Shown: piece after piece, positions 1 to 8,257 of the stretch | How the letters are laid out: each line of letters opens with the position of its first letter | Position numbering within the stretch: position 1 is the first letter of the stretch | Origin: Phenylobacterium sp. J367 | GTDB lineage: Bacteria > Pseudomonadota > Alphaproteobacteria > Caulobacterales > Caulobacteraceae | Assembly: GCF_024699985.1 (NCBI RefSeq) | Contig: NZ_JAJONA010000001.1 | Span: 3,044,501 to 3,108,500, forward strand | Direction of reading: 5' to 3' | DNA length: 64,000 nt | Notes under the pieces: generated by a model | What the model was told of the DNA's origin: nothing | Seen by the model: the letters and a program-made list of their open reading frames with translations, nothing else | Databases searched by the model: none | Translations under genes and position numbers: made by a program

Positions 1-1
1 C

Positions 2-118
2 GACGAGGCCGCGTTCGCGGCGCTCGCGCCGGCGACGATCGCGCTTGCCGAGGCGGAAGGCCTGCCGGCCCACGCCCGCTCCGCGGCGATCCGGATGGGA
101 AACCGCCGCCCCAGCTAG
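2..118 (+). CDS. hisD: Histidinol dehydrogenase, C-terminal end (partial)
   Basis: Only the last 38 codons are in the window; the gene enters from the left edge. The reading frame ends in EGLPAHARSAAIRMG, which matches the C-terminal tail of histidinol dehydrogenase (a conserved EGL..HA.S..IR pattern). The enzyme catalyses the last two steps of histidine synthesis, L-histidinol to L-histidine with NAD. In Caulobacter relatives hisD lies next to the UPF0262 gene, which is also found downstream here, and this supports the call. The fragment is too short to show catalytic residues. Confidence 0.75.
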   Translation, partial: DEAAFAALAPATIALAEAEGLPAHARSAAIRMGNRRPS

Positions 119-164
119 GCCGTCGTTTCCGGAACCTGCCTATGGCCAAGGCGTTGGGCAGCGC

Positions 165-1410
165 ATGTTCCAATCGCCGGCTACCGAGGCCACGGCGGCG
201 ACGCCTGCCGGCCCCGCCGAGGCCGTTCAACCTTCCCTCGCCGAACAGCTCTCTGTCTTCGGGCGCGACGCCTGGGACCATCTCATGCAGCTCGATCCGG
301 GCGAGGCGGGCCTCAACTTCCTGATCTCCGCCGGCATCGTGCTGGCGGCGCTCGCGCTCATCTGGGTGCTGGCGCGGATGTTCGATCGCTGGCTCCGGCA
401 TTTCGCAGCCACCTCGCCGGCCGAGGTGCCGGAGGAGGATCAGCGCACGTCGCGGGCCGCCGGCGTCACCTGGGCCCTGCTGCGCTTCCTGATCCTCGGT
501 GCAGCCCTGGTGCTGGTCGCCGCGGTCTGGGGGATCGACCCCTGGGCGTGGATCTCCGGCGACGCCGGCGCGCGGATCCTGCGGCTCGGCCTGATCGTCG
601 TCCTCGTCACCGCCCTGGTGGAGGTCGCCGGCTTCGTGACCCGGCGCACCATCGAGGGCTTCGCCGCCCGCAGTCGCGATCCGCGTCGCGCCGGCCAGAT
701 CCGCTCCCTTGGCCCGCTCGTCACCGGTTCGATCCAGGCGGTGCTGATCGTCGTCGGCCTGCTCACCTTCCTGTCGGAAGTGGGCGTGAAGGTCGGGCCG
801 CTGCTGGCCAGCGCCGGCGTGGTCGGCATTGCGGTGGGCTTCGGCGCCCAGTCGATCGTCAAGGATTTCCTGACCGGTGTCTTCCTGATCGCCGAGGACG
901 CGGTCTCGGTGGGCGACAATGTCCGGATCGCCGACTGCAGCGGCACGGTGGAAGCCATGACGCTCCGCACCATCCGCCTGCGCAGCATGAACGGCACTTT
1001 GCACATCATTCCCTACAGCGAAGCCCAGATCATCCATAACCGGACCAAGCTGTTCTCCTCGTACGTGTTCGATCTTCAGATCGCCTACGATTCAGACATC
1101 GACCAGGCCCTGGCCGTGATGGCTGAGGTCGGTGAGGGCATGCGGGGGGGACGGCGAGTTCGGCCCGCTCATCCTGCGTCCCTTCGAGATTCTCGGGGTC
1201 GAGCGCCTGGCCGACAGCGGCGTCGTCCTGCGCGCGAAGGTGACGACGACCCCGAAGGAACAATGGCGGGTCGGCCGCGAGTACAACCGTCGCATCAAGC
1301 AGGCCTTCGACCGGGCCGGCATCGAAATCCCCTTCCCGACGGTGCAGTTGGCCGCGGCCAGGCCTCCCGCCGCGGACGGCTCAGGCGATTTGGCGGGCCC
1401 GCCAAGCTGA
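165..1410 (+). CDS. MscS family mechanosensitive ion channel (frameshifted)
   Basis: Small-conductance mechanosensitive channel of the inner membrane, which releases solutes on osmotic downshock. From the ATG at 165 I see hydrophobic segments near residues 50-71, 101-122, 138-159 and 187-205. A glycine/alanine pore helix (SAGVVGIAVGFGAQ, about 216-229) follows, then the MscS beta domain (VGDNVRI). The frame breaks in a run of seven G at 1144-1150. One base too many moves the conserved C-terminal domain (EFGPLILRPFEILG ... EQWRVGREYNRRIKQAFD) into the next frame, ending at 1410. Repairing it gives about 415 residues. It sits between hisD and the UPF0262 cluster. The family is clear; the exact start is less so. 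Confidence 0.85.
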
Positions 1411-1519
1411 ACAGTTCCTGTCAGCCCGGCCCAAAGGGCGTTCAGGCAGGGCCTTCTACCTTTCAACCCATCGAGGCCGCCTGGCCTCGCGGAGCAACGC
1501 GAACAGACGGAGAGCAAAC

Positions 1520-2116
1520 ATGCGGACTCTGAAGATCAACAAGCTGATCGGCGGCGGCGCGGCCGCGGCCGTCCTGGCTGGCGCCATGGCCATGAGCGCG
1601 GGCAGCGCGCAGGCCGCCGGCATCAACGGCGTCACCAACTGCTCGGCCCCCGGCGGCAAGCAGGAGATGGGCGCGCTGCTCGGCGCGGTCGCCGGCGGCC
1701 TGCTCGGCAACAAGGTCGGCGGCAAGCATCCCACGGGTGAGACCGTCATCGGCGCCGGCGTCGGCGCGGCGGCGGGTTCGGCCATCGGCTGCCAGATGCA
1801 GAAGAAGGACGAGCGTCAGGCCTATGCCCGCGGCTCGACCTACACCCGGAACGGCTACCGCCTGTCCTCGGCCATCGCGCCGGCCAGCTACAGCAAGCTG
1901 GGCGACACCTTCGTGGCCAACCGTACGGTCAACCTGCGCTCGGCCCCGACCACCAACTCGGGCCGTGTGGGCAGCCTGCGGACCGGCGAACGCTTCCAGG
2001 CCATGGCGCATGTGCGCGGCACGGACTGGATCCTGGTCGGCCAGGGCGGCGTGGGCGTGGGCTATGTCCACCAGGCCTACGTCCAGCCCGAGGGCTACCG
2101 CTACGCCCGCTACTAG
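1520..2116 (+). CDS. Secreted glycine-zipper / SH3-domain protein
   Basis: A 198-residue envelope protein. It has a signal peptide (about residues 1-33, ending SAQA), a glycine-zipper stretch (GALLGAVAGGLLGNKVGG ... GAGVGAAAGSAIG, about 52-92) and a bacterial SH3-like domain (about 127-189, with TVNLRSAPTTNSGRVG and a closing GYVHQAYV). Glycine zippers of this type usually lie in or against the outer membrane, and SH3b domains often bind peptidoglycan, so a cell-envelope role is likely but the ligand is unknown. The ATG follows a GGAGAG ribosome site. A strong terminator follows the stop, so the gene is probably transcribed alone or together with mscS. Confidence 0.75.
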   Translation: MRTLKINKLIGGGAAAAVLAGAMAMSAGSAQAAGINGVTNCSAPGGKQEMGALLGAVAGGLLGNKVGGKHPTGETVIGAGVGAAAGSAIGCQMQKKDERQAYARGSTYTRNGYRLSSAIAPASYSKLGDTFVANRTVNLRSAPTTNSGRVGSLRTGERFQAMAHVRGTDWILVGQGGVGVGYVHQAYVQPEGYRYARY

Positions 2117-2137
2117 CTCCCGACCGGAGAGCTGACG

Positions 2138-2168
2138 AACGCCCGGCGCATCCGCGCCGGGCGTTTTT
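2138..2168 (+). terminator. Rho-independent terminator after the SH3 gene
   Basis: A perfect 12-bp stem (AACGCCCGGCGC, 2138-2149, pairing with 2154-2165) has the loop ATCC and runs into a T tract. It lies 22 bases past the stop codon at 2116. Confidence 0.85.
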
Positions 2169-2259
2169 CGTTATCCGGGCCGGGTCCCACGCAGCCGCGG
2201 GATGACGCGGGCCCCCGGAATGCCATAAAGCTCGCCCGCAAGAACCATCCCCGCGTCTC

Positions 2260-2739
2260 ATGGCCGCCGACGACCGCAACCAGCACCGTCTGCAAAGTGT
2301 CGAGCTCGACGAAGAGTCGCTCGCAGCGGTTTCGCGCGACCAGGAACAGGAGCGGCAGATCGCCATCTTCGACCTGCTCGAGGAAAACAGCTTCGCGCCC
2401 GAGGGGGGCCGCGGGCGGGCCCTACGACCTCAAGATGGGGCTGATCGAGATCGGCTCGTGCTCGATGTCAAAGGACCCGGTTACGAGCGCCGGCACATCC
2501 TCTCCCTCTCGCCGTTCCGAGGCGTGATCAAAGACTACTTCATGATCTGCGAAAGCTACTACCAGGCGATCCGCAACTCGACGCCGGCGCAGATCGAGGC
2601 CCTCGACATGGGCCGGCGCGGCCTCCACAACGAGGCCTCCGAACTCCTCCAGGCGCGGCTCAAAGGGAAGGTCGAGACCGACCTCGACACCGCGCGGCGG
2701 CTGTTCACCCTGATCTGTGCGCTGCACTGGCGCGGGTAA
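2260..2739 (+). CDS. UPF0262 family protein (two compensating frameshifts)
   Basis: Conserved alphaproteobacterial protein of unknown function, about 159 residues. Both ends match the family: [12 protein letters not shown] near residue 38 and the long conserved tail [17 protein letters not shown] ... [14 protein letters not shown] ... [15 protein letters not shown]. Between about 2403 and 2450 the reading is wrong. An extra G in the six-G run at 2403-2408 shifts the frame, and a missing A near 2450 restores it. The other frame there reads [14 protein letters not shown], and adding one A yields NRLVLDV. So the open frame is intact in length but about 15 internal residues are not the native ones. 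It is six bases upstream of the phosphatase gene, probably in one operon. Confidence 0.85.
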   Translation: MAADDRNQHRLQSVELDEESLAAVSRDQEQERQIAIFDLLEENSFAPEGGRGRALRPQDGADRDRLVLDVKGPGYERRHILSLSPFRGVIKDYFMICESYYQAIRNSTPAQIEALDMGRRGLHNEASELLQARLKGKVETDLDTARRLFTLICALHWRG

Positions 2740-2745
2740 GGGTCG

Positions 2746-3207
2746 ATGCCGCCCGACACATCTGCTCCGCTGCCGTGTGCGGTCCTCTTCGCCTGCAACC
2801 TCAACCGGGTGCGTTCGCCCATGGCGGAAGCGCTGCTCAAGCGCCTGCTCGGGGATCGGGTCTTCGTCGACAGCTGCGGACTGAAACGCCACGCGGCCGG
2901 CGGCGGGGATGGCGAGGTCGATCCGTTCGCCGCGGCGGTGATGGCCGAACTGGGCTGCGATCTGGACGGCCACCAGGCGAAGACCTTTGACGACCTGAAC
3001 GACGATTCCTTCGACCTGGTGATCTCACTGACGCCGGAGGCCCAGCACCGGGCCGTCGAGATGACCCGCGGCCGCGCCGTGGAGATCGAATACTGGCCGA
3101 TTCCGGATCCCACCCGCGCCGAGGGGTCACGCAAATCCCGGCTGGCGGCCTACCGCGAGGTGCGCAATGCGCTCGCCGCGCATATCGCCGCCCGGTTCCG
3201 GCGCTGA
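2746..3207 (+). CDS. Low-molecular-weight protein tyrosine phosphatase family
   Basis: A 153-residue cytoplasmic protein of the LMW-PTP/arsenate-reductase fold. The phosphate-binding P-loop is visible as C17-NLNRV-R23-S24, fitting C-X5-R-S, and the general-acid aspartate is in the PIPDPTRAEG loop (D121). The family dephosphorylates phosphotyrosine, and some members reduce arsenate; the sequence alone does not decide. It starts six bases after the UPF0262 stop, and this pairing upstream of infA is typical of Caulobacter relatives. The frame is intact. Confidence 0.85.
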   Translation: MPPDTSAPLPCAVLFACNLNRVRSPMAEALLKRLLGDRVFVDSCGLKRHAAGGGDGEVDPFAAAVMAELGCDLDGHQAKTFDDLNDDSFDLVISLTPEAQHRAVEMTRGRAVEIEYWPIPDPTRAEGSRKSRLAAYREVRNALAAHIAARFRR

Positions 3208-3218
3208 TCGCGCCACCA

Positions 3219-3248
3219 TCGACCCCGCCCTGCGGCCTGAGCTATAAT
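3219..3248 (+). promoter_or_regulatory. Candidate housekeeping promoter for infA
   Basis: A perfect TATAAT at 3243-3248 lies 18 bases after TCGACC (3219-3224), a near match to the TTGAC-type -35 box. It is about 75 bases upstream of the infA ATG, in otherwise GC-rich sequence. Read by eye only. Confidence 0.45.
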
Positions 3249-3261
3249 TCCCCAGCTTTTC

Positions 3262-3295
3262 ACGGCTCGCGACCTGTTCTAAAGGCGCGAGCCGT
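3262..3295 (+). promoter_or_regulatory. 10-bp hairpin in the infA leader
   Basis: A perfect inverted repeat, ACGGCTCGCG (3262-3271) with CGCGAGCCGT (3286-3295), has a 14-base loop and is followed by CGTTTTATT. It lies between the TATAAT box and the infA start. It may be a terminator for the upstream phosphatase transcript or a structured 5' leader of infA. The T tract is short, so both readings remain open. Confidence 0.5.
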
Positions 3296-3322
3296 CGTTT
3301 TATTCTCCGGTTGGGAGCCCGC

Positions 3323-3541
3323 ATGGCGAAGGAAGAGCTTCTGGAATTTCCGGGCACGGTCAGCGAAGTCCTGCCCAACGCGACCTTCCGCGTGAAACTC
3401 GAGAACGACCACGAGATCATCGCCCATACCGCCGGCAAGATGCGCAAGAACCGCATCCGCGTTTCGGCCGGGGACAAGGTGCTCGTGGAGATGACGCCCT
3501 ACGACCTCACCAAGGGCCGTATCACCTTCCGCGTCCGCTAG
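3323..3541 (+). CDS. infA: Translation initiation factor IF-1
   Basis: A 72-residue protein of the usual IF-1 length with the S1/OB fold: [20 protein letters not shown], then [13 protein letters not shown], and [13 protein letters not shown] at the end. IF-1 binds the A site of the 30S subunit during initiation. I chose the ATG at 3323 because GGGAG lies just upstream and the protein then begins exactly like other IF-1 proteins; an earlier in-frame ATG (3311) would add four unneeded residues. A TTG-started maf gene follows 11 bases later, so infA-maf-RNase-yacG is probably one transcript. Confidence 0.97.
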   Translation: MAKEELLEFPGTVSEVLPNATFRVKLENDHEIIAHTAGKMRKNRIRVSAGDKVLVEMTPYDLTKGRITFRVR

Positions 3542-3552
3542 GCGGCGAGGGC

Positions 3553-4140
3553 TTGGCCCATACGCCTCAGCGCCTGGTGCTCGCCTCGGCCAGTCCCAGG
3601 CGGAACGACCTCCTCCGGCAGATCGGCCTTGTCCCCGACGCTGTCGCGCCCGCCGAGGTCGACGAATCCCCCCTCAAGGATGAAACGCCGCGCCGGCTGG
3701 CCCTTCGCCTCGCCGCGGCCAAATGTGCGCGCGTGGCGGATACGGCGCCCGGCGCCTTCGTGCTGGGCGCCGATACGGTGGTGGCCGTCGGCCGCCGCGT
3801 GCTTCCCAAGGCGGAGACCGAGGCGGAAGTCCGAGCGTGCCTGGCGCTGCTCTCCGGCCGCTCACACCGCGTGCTCACCGCCGTCGCCGCGGCGGGCGCG
3901 GACGGCCGGCGCGCCGAGCGCCTCGTGGAGAGCCGGGTCCGCTTCAAGCGCCTCTCGAGCCAGGACATCGACCGCTATGTCGAAAGCGGGGAAGGCCTCG
4001 GCAAGGCCGGCGGCTACGCGATCCAGGGCCGCGCCGGGGCTTTCGTCATCGAGCTGCAAGGCTCCTATTCCGGTGTGGTCGGCCTTCCGCTCTATGAAAC
4101 GGCGAACCTGCTCGCCGGCCTGGGATTCCGCCTGCCATGA
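3553..4140 (+). CDS. maf: Maf-type nucleoside triphosphate pyrophosphatase
   Basis: A 195-residue cytoplasmic pyrophosphatase that hydrolyses non-canonical or pyrimidine nucleoside triphosphates to monophosphates. Family motifs are present: the substrate loop ASASPRR (11-17), GADTVV (D74), and GKAGGYAIQG (about 150-159) near the end. Start is the TTG at 3553, placed behind GGCGAGGG and 11 bases after infA. The stop overlaps the next ATG (ATGA at 4137-4140), which suggests translational coupling to the RNase gene. Confidence 0.92.
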   Translation: MAHTPQRLVLASASPRRNDLLRQIGLVPDAVAPAEVDESPLKDETPRRLALRLAAAKCARVADTAPGAFVLGADTVVAVGRRVLPKAETEAEVRACLALLSGRSHRVLTAVAAAGADGRRAERLVESRVRFKRLSSQDIDRYVESGEGLGKAGGYAIQGRAGAFVIELQGSYSGVVGLPLYETANLLAGLGFRLP

Positions 4141-5177
4141 GCCAGCGCCGCCTCTACCTCGACCGCGGCCTCGGCGAGAGCCGGGGCGTGGTCACCCTCG
4201 ACGGTCGGCCCGAGCGGCTGATCATCCGCCGCGACGGCGACGACCCCAAGCTTGCGCTGGGTGCGCGATCGGTGGCCCGGGTGGCCAGCCTTGAACCGGC
4301 GCTGGCCACCGCCTTTCTCGACCTTGGAGGCGGCGTCGAGGCGATCCTTCCGTTCAAGTCCGACGCCCGGCCGGTCCGTGGACAGACGATCGAGATCGAG
4401 ATCCGCAGCGAGCCGCGCCGGGGCAAGCTCGCCATCGCCCGGGCGCTTGGCGAAGGGCAGGGGAACCCCCGCCTGCTGGGTCAGCCCCGCGATCTGGCCG
4501 ACGAACTGCGCGCCTATGCCCGCGACGTCGAGGTGATCGAAGGCGCTGCCGCGCGCGACATGGCCGACGAGGCCGAGGCCGAGGCGCTGGAGGTGGTCCA
4601 TCCGATCCCCGGCGGCGGCGACCTGGCCATCGAGCCGACCCGCGCGCTCACCGCGATCGACATCGACCTTGGTGAACGCAAAGGACAGGACGCCAAGCGC
4701 GTCACCCGCCAGGCGAACCTCGCGGCCCTCGGCCTCGCCGCGCGGCTCCTGCGCCTGAAGGGCATCGGCGGCATCGTCATCGTCGATCTGGTCGGCCGCG
4801 GCCATGACGGCAACGCGCTGATGGCCGCCGCCCGCGCCGCCTTCGGGGCGGACAATCCCGGCGTCGCGATCGGGCCGGTCGGCCGCTTCGGCACCATGGA
4901 ACTGTCGCTGCCCCGGCGGGTCACCCCGCTCGCCGAGGTGCTGTGCCGCGAAGACGGCCATCTCTCCGACCGCACCCTCGCCCAGCGCCTGATCCGACGC
5001 ATCGAGGCCGAGGCCGCCGCCAACGGCGGGGCGAGGCTGGAGGCCCGCGTCGCGCCGGGCGTCGAACAGGCCGCCCGCCCGCTGGCGGCGCTGCTCGCGG
5101 CCCGGATCGGCGCACGGTTCTCGGTCGTCGCCGATCCGGCGGCGGCCCGCGAGCGGCTGGAGGTCCAGGTTCGATGA
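4137..5177 (+). CDS. Ribonuclease E/G family protein (short form)
   Basis: A 346-residue RNase E/G-type endoribonuclease, shorter than canonical RNase G. An S1-like N-terminal part (about residues 15-80) precedes the catalytic DNase-I-like segment. The segment contains LTAIDIDLGERK (D175, D177) and GIVIVDLVGRG (D217), the positions where RNase E/G enzymes hold their metal-binding aspartates. The zinc-link CPXC motif of RNase E is not seen. The family cleaves single-stranded AU-rich RNA in rRNA processing and mRNA decay. It overlaps maf by 4 bases and yacG by 4 bases, so it is mid-operon. Confidence 0.88.
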   Translation: MSQRRLYLDRGLGESRGVVTLDGRPERLIIRRDGDDPKLALGARSVARVASLEPALATAFLDLGGGVEAILPFKSDARPVRGQTIEIEIRSEPRRGKLAIARALGEGQGNPRLLGQPRDLADELRAYARDVEVIEGAAARDMADEAEAEALEVVHPIPGGGDLAIEPTRALTAIDIDLGERKGQDAKRVTRQANLAALGLAARLLRLKGIGGIVIVDLVGRGHDGNALMAAARAAFGADNPGVAIGPVGRFGTMELSLPRRVTPLAEVLCREDGHLSDRTLAQRLIRRIEAEAAANGGARLEARVAPGVEQAARPLAALLAARIGARFSVVADPAAARERLEVQVR

Positions 5178-5344
5178 GCGCCGGGAAATGCCCGATCTGC
5201 CGCAAGCCGGCGGTCGCGGAGTACCGGCCGTTCTGCTCGCGCCGCTGCGCCGATGTGGACCTGCAGAGGTGGCTGACCGGGGGCTACGCGGTGCCCGCGG
5301 TAGAGGGCGACGACGCCGCGGACGACGACCTTGCGGACGAATGA
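5174..5344 (+). CDS. yacG: YacG-type zinc-binding protein (DNA gyrase inhibitor family)
   Basis: A 56-residue protein with the zinc knuckle C6-X2-C9-X11-C21-X3-C25 (KCPICRKP ... PFCSRRCADVDL), an RWL segment and an acidic tail. YacG homologues bind the gyrase B subunit and inhibit it. The ATG at 5174 overlaps the stop of the RNase gene, so the two are coupled. It is the last protein gene before tRNA-Phe. Confidence 0.93.
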   Translation: MSAGKCPICRKPAVAEYRPFCSRRCADVDLQRWLTGGYAVPAVEGDDAADDDLADE

Positions 5345-5410
5345 AAAGGCTGGCTGGACTTCCGAAAAAGCCTGCCCTATAGACGCCGCTCCCGCGTCGG
5401 CGGCCCCAGG

Positions 5411-5487
5411 CGCCTGGGTAGCTCAGTTGGTAGAGCAGCGGATTGAAAATCCGCGTGTCGGTGGTTCGAATCCGCCCCCAGGCACCA
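5411..5487 (+). tRNA. tRNA-Phe (GAA)
   Basis: A complete cloverleaf. The acceptor GCCTGGG (5411-5417) pairs with CCCAGGC (5477-5483), the D arm begins GCTCAGTTGGTAGAGC, and the anticodon stem CGGAT/ATCCG encloses TTGAAAA with anticodon GAA. The T arm carries GGTTCGAATCC. Discriminator A and an encoded CCA end at 5487. Confidence 0.97.
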
Positions 5488-6095
5488 TTTCCCCACGTTC
5501 AGAACTGGTTTGTGCGGTTTTCCGCCCGCCGCTTCGTGGTTGAACCGGCTGACCGCGAAGATGAAGCCATCCCCGACTGCATCTCGGCCAAGCAGAACGC
5601 GCCCGCCGACCCTGAGAGGGTTGAGAGATTCAGTTATCCGAGACTTGCTGTGCGACAACGTGGTTCCGCGGAAGAATGTTGCGATGCAGCGCAAGGATTC
5701 CCGGCCAAGTGGAATTGTGACGCGGCGTGAGGTGAGCAGGGATTGTGCGTTGCAGCAACATAGGCAGGCGACAAACTTTCACAAGACCGCGAAGGCCTGT
5801 GGCCCCTTGACGGCTTAATAAGGGGTTGCCAAAGGGTCGCAGCCGCACGTCTAACATAGCGGTAAGACTTCGGGTTCCTCCGGGAGTTCGGGGTCGCCTC
5901 GCGCCTTCGAAACGTCAAGCTTCCCACGAGCAGTTGGGAGTACGCGTTACGGGTCGGGCGTAAGCGACAGCGGCTCTGTCGTTCCGGACCGGTCAAACGG
6001 GTCGGGACGGCGGGCTTGTTTCAACTAGGGTGGAGACGCTCTCGCGCGACGACCCTCCGGCCAATCGTGCTAGACCAACCAGGAACTGGCGACAG
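5488..6095. other. Intergenic region upstream of exbB, no gene seen
   Basis: About 600 bases between tRNA-Phe and exbB with lower GC than the flanks. I find no frame with convincing protein character on either strand. It must carry the promoter of the TonB-system operon. TTGACG at 5807-5812 and TTGCCA at 5826-5831 are possible -35 elements, but no -10 box is well placed, so I do not call a promoter. Confidence 0.5.
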
Positions 6096-6983
6096 ATGCT
6101 CGACAACAAACTGAAGACCCCTTTCATCGCTCTCGTTGGCGCGCTCGCGCTGGCGGTGAGCGCGCCGGCGTTCGCCCAGGACGCCGCCGCCCCGGCCGCT
6201 CCGGCGGCTGAAGCTGCTGCGGCCCCGGCCGCCGCTCCGGCCCCGGCCGCTCCGGCCGCTGAAGAACCGGCGGATCCGCCGACCATGAAGCACGCCGGCA
6301 AGCTCGGCGTCGGCACCATGTTCATGGACTCCGACCCGGTCGTTAAGGTGATCATGATCGGCCTGGTGCTGGCCTCGATCTTCTCGTGGACCCTGCTGCT
6401 CACGAAGATCCTCGAGTTCCGCGCCCTGAACCGCGTGACCGACAACTTCCTCGAGCAATTCCGCGCTGCGAAGTCGATCAACGACATGAACCGCATCGCG
6501 CTCTCGGAAGAGTTCGACGGCAACCCGCTCGCCGATATGGCCGCGGCCGCCGCGCAGGAGATCGAGCTCAGCCGTCAGGCGGGCCTGCAGATCACCGGCG
6601 AACACCGCGACAGCACCATCAGCCGCGCCGCGGCCGCCGTCGGCGCCGTGCAGGCGTCGCTGGCTCGCCGTCTCTCCAGCGGCATGCAGTTCCTGGCCTC
6701 GGTCGGCTCCAACGGTCCGTTCATCGGCCTGTTCGGCACCGTCTACGGGATCATGAACTCGTTCATCGGCATCGCGAACACCAACACGACCAACCTCGCC
6801 GTCGTGGCGCCGGGTATCGCTGAAGCCCTTCTGGCCACCGGCCTGGGTCTCTTCGCCGCTATCCCGTCGGTTATCTTCTACAACTACTTCCAGACCCGCA
6901 TCTCCGCCTACGGCGCGCGGACGGAAGGGTTTGTGGCTGAGCTGATGAACGCCATCTCCCGGCAGCTCGACAAGGGGGCGTAA
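6096..6983 (+). CDS. exbB: TonB-system energizer ExbB (MotA/TolQ/ExbB proton channel)
   Basis: A 295-residue inner-membrane protein. It has a signal peptide (1-28, ending AFAQ), an Ala/Pro-rich periplasmic linker (29-62) and three membrane segments. The first is about 83-104. The later pair includes the conserved VGSNGPFIGLFGTVYGIMNSF and LLATGLGLFAAIPSVIFYN. With ExbD it forms the proton-driven motor that energizes TonB. I preferred the ATG at 6096 because it gives a clean signal peptide. ExbD follows after 5 bases and TonB after that. The length with an Ala/Pro N-terminal extension is usual for alphaproteobacterial ExbB. Confidence 0.95.
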   Translation: MLDNKLKTPFIALVGALALAVSAPAFAQDAAAPAAPAAEAAAAPAAAPAPAAPAAEEPADPPTMKHAGKLGVGTMFMDSDPVVKVIMIGLVLASIFSWTLLLTKILEFRALNRVTDNFLEQFRAAKSINDMNRIALSEEFDGNPLADMAAAAAQEIELSRQAGLQITGEHRDSTISRAAAAVGAVQASLARRLSSGMQFLASVGSNGPFIGLFGTVYGIMNSFIGIANTNTTNLAVVAPGIAEALLATGLGLFAAIPSVIFYNYFQTRISAYGARTEGFVAELMNAISRQLDKGA

Positions 6984-6988
6984 GCCAC

Positions 6989-7423
6989 ATGGCAGCCAAA
7001 CTCTCGGGCTCCGGGGGCGAAGGCAAGTACCAAGAGGAGCAGAACGCGGAGATCAACGTCACGCCATTCGTGGACGTGATGCTGGTTCTCCTGATCATCT
7101 TCATGGTGGCTGCGCCTATGGCGGCGGTCACTGTGAAGGTGAACCTGCCCCCCGCGGTTGCTCCGCCCGGTGCGAACCCACCGAAGCCGGTCTACATCTC
7201 GCTCCAGCAGAACGGGCGGATCTTCATCCAGGACTTCCCCACGGACCTCGCCACCCTCGGCGACGATCTGCGGTCGAACCTGGGCGAGAGCCGCAACCCG
7301 ACCAAGGAGCGGATTTTCATCCGGGCCGACAAGGACGTGCTCTACGGCGACTTCATGGGCGTTATGAACATGCTGCAGGACAATGGGTTCTACAGCGTGG
7401 CCCTGGTCGGCGAAGATCAATGA
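6989..7423 (+). CDS. exbD: Biopolymer transport protein ExbD
   Basis: A 144-residue protein with one N-terminal membrane helix (NVTPFVDVMLVLLIIFMVAAP, about 23-43). Asp29 in this helix is the proton-carrying residue conserved in ExbD/TolR. A periplasmic domain follows with the typical ERIFIRADKDVLYGDFMGVM segment. It acts with ExbB and TonB. The frame is intact, and it sits 5 bases after exbB and 12 before tonB. Confidence 0.96.
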   Translation: MAAKLSGSGGEGKYQEEQNAEINVTPFVDVMLVLLIIFMVAAPMAAVTVKVNLPPAVAPPGANPPKPVYISLQQNGRIFIQDFPTDLATLGDDLRSNLGESRNPTKERIFIRADKDVLYGDFMGVMNMLQDNGFYSVALVGEDQ

Positions 7424-7435
7424 GGACGGTGACGC

Positions 7436-8139
7436 ATGGCTGATACTCAGGAAGCCGTCCACGTCCGGCACAATCCCTTCGACGATCCGAAGCCGCAGCG
7501 GAGCAAGGGCGTCACGATCGCGATCATCCTCTCGATCGTGGTGCACGTGGGCCTCGGCATCTATCTGTGGAAGACGCGGTTCGAGCCCAAGTACAAAGAG
7601 TACTCGGACGAGATCACGGATGTGGCGCTGATCAAGCCGGTCCCGCCGCCGCCGCCGCCGCCGCCGCCTCCGCCGCCGCCGAACACGCCGCCGCCGCCGC
7701 CGCCCAAGCTGCAGCCGCGGCCGCCGGTCGCGGTGCCCGACGTGCCGTCGATCCCGCCGCTGCCGGTTCCGCCGGTCGAGCGTCGGATCGAGGAGCCCAG
7801 GCCGCCGGCTCCGCCGCCGCCTGAGCCGCCGCGCCCGTCGGTGATCACGCAGCCGGACTGGCTGCGCCGGCCTCTGCCGAGGACCTGGCGCGGTACTATC
7901 CGGAGCGTGCGCAGCGGATGGAAGTCGACGGCCGGGCGACGCTCAGCTGCTCGGTGAACGCCCGCGGCACGCTGGAGAACTGCTCGGTGGCCTCGGAAGA
8001 GCCGTCGGACATGGGCTTCGGCGACGCTGCGATGCGTCTGGCGCGTCTGTTCAAGATGCGTCCGCAGACCAAGGACGGCCAGCCCGTCGACGGTGGCACG
8101 GTGCGGATCCCGATCCGCTTCCAGCTGCCGAAGGGCTAG
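7436..8139 (+). CDS. tonB: Energy transducer TonB (frameshifted)
   Basis: TonB spans the periplasm and passes ExbB/ExbD energy to outer-membrane receptors. Visible are a membrane anchor (about residues 26-45, [20 protein letters not shown]), a long proline-rich spacer (poly-Pro at about 69-95, then Pro/Glu-rich to about 140) and a C-terminal domain ([22 protein letters not shown] ... [10 protein letters not shown]). The last part is in another frame: one base is missing near 7871-7873 (CGGCCTCTGCC). With it restored the text runs [21 protein letters not shown], about 234 residues in all. Since exbB and exbD are intact and three TonB receptors lie in the window, a sequencing error is more likely than loss. 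Confidence 0.92.
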
Positions 8140-8159
8140 GCCTTTCAGGCAAGACGACG

Positions 8160-8196
8160 AAGGCCCCGGGAGCAACCGCTTCCGGGGCCTTTTCTT
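8160..8196 (+). terminator. Terminator after tonB
   Basis: AAGGCCCCGG (8160-8169) pairs perfectly with CCGGGGCCTT (8182-8191), followed by TTTTCTT. It lies about 20 bases after the tonB stop and closes the exbB-exbD-tonB transcript. Confidence 0.9.
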
Positions 8197-8257
8197 ATGC
8201 CCGCGCAAGCGCTTGATCGCCGGCCCGCTCACGACTATTACCGGGCGCTCGCGATGC

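Noticed and set aside
7561..8232. Minus-strand frame with a poly-glycine stretch
   Set aside because: The poly-Gly is the complement of the TonB proline-rich spacer.
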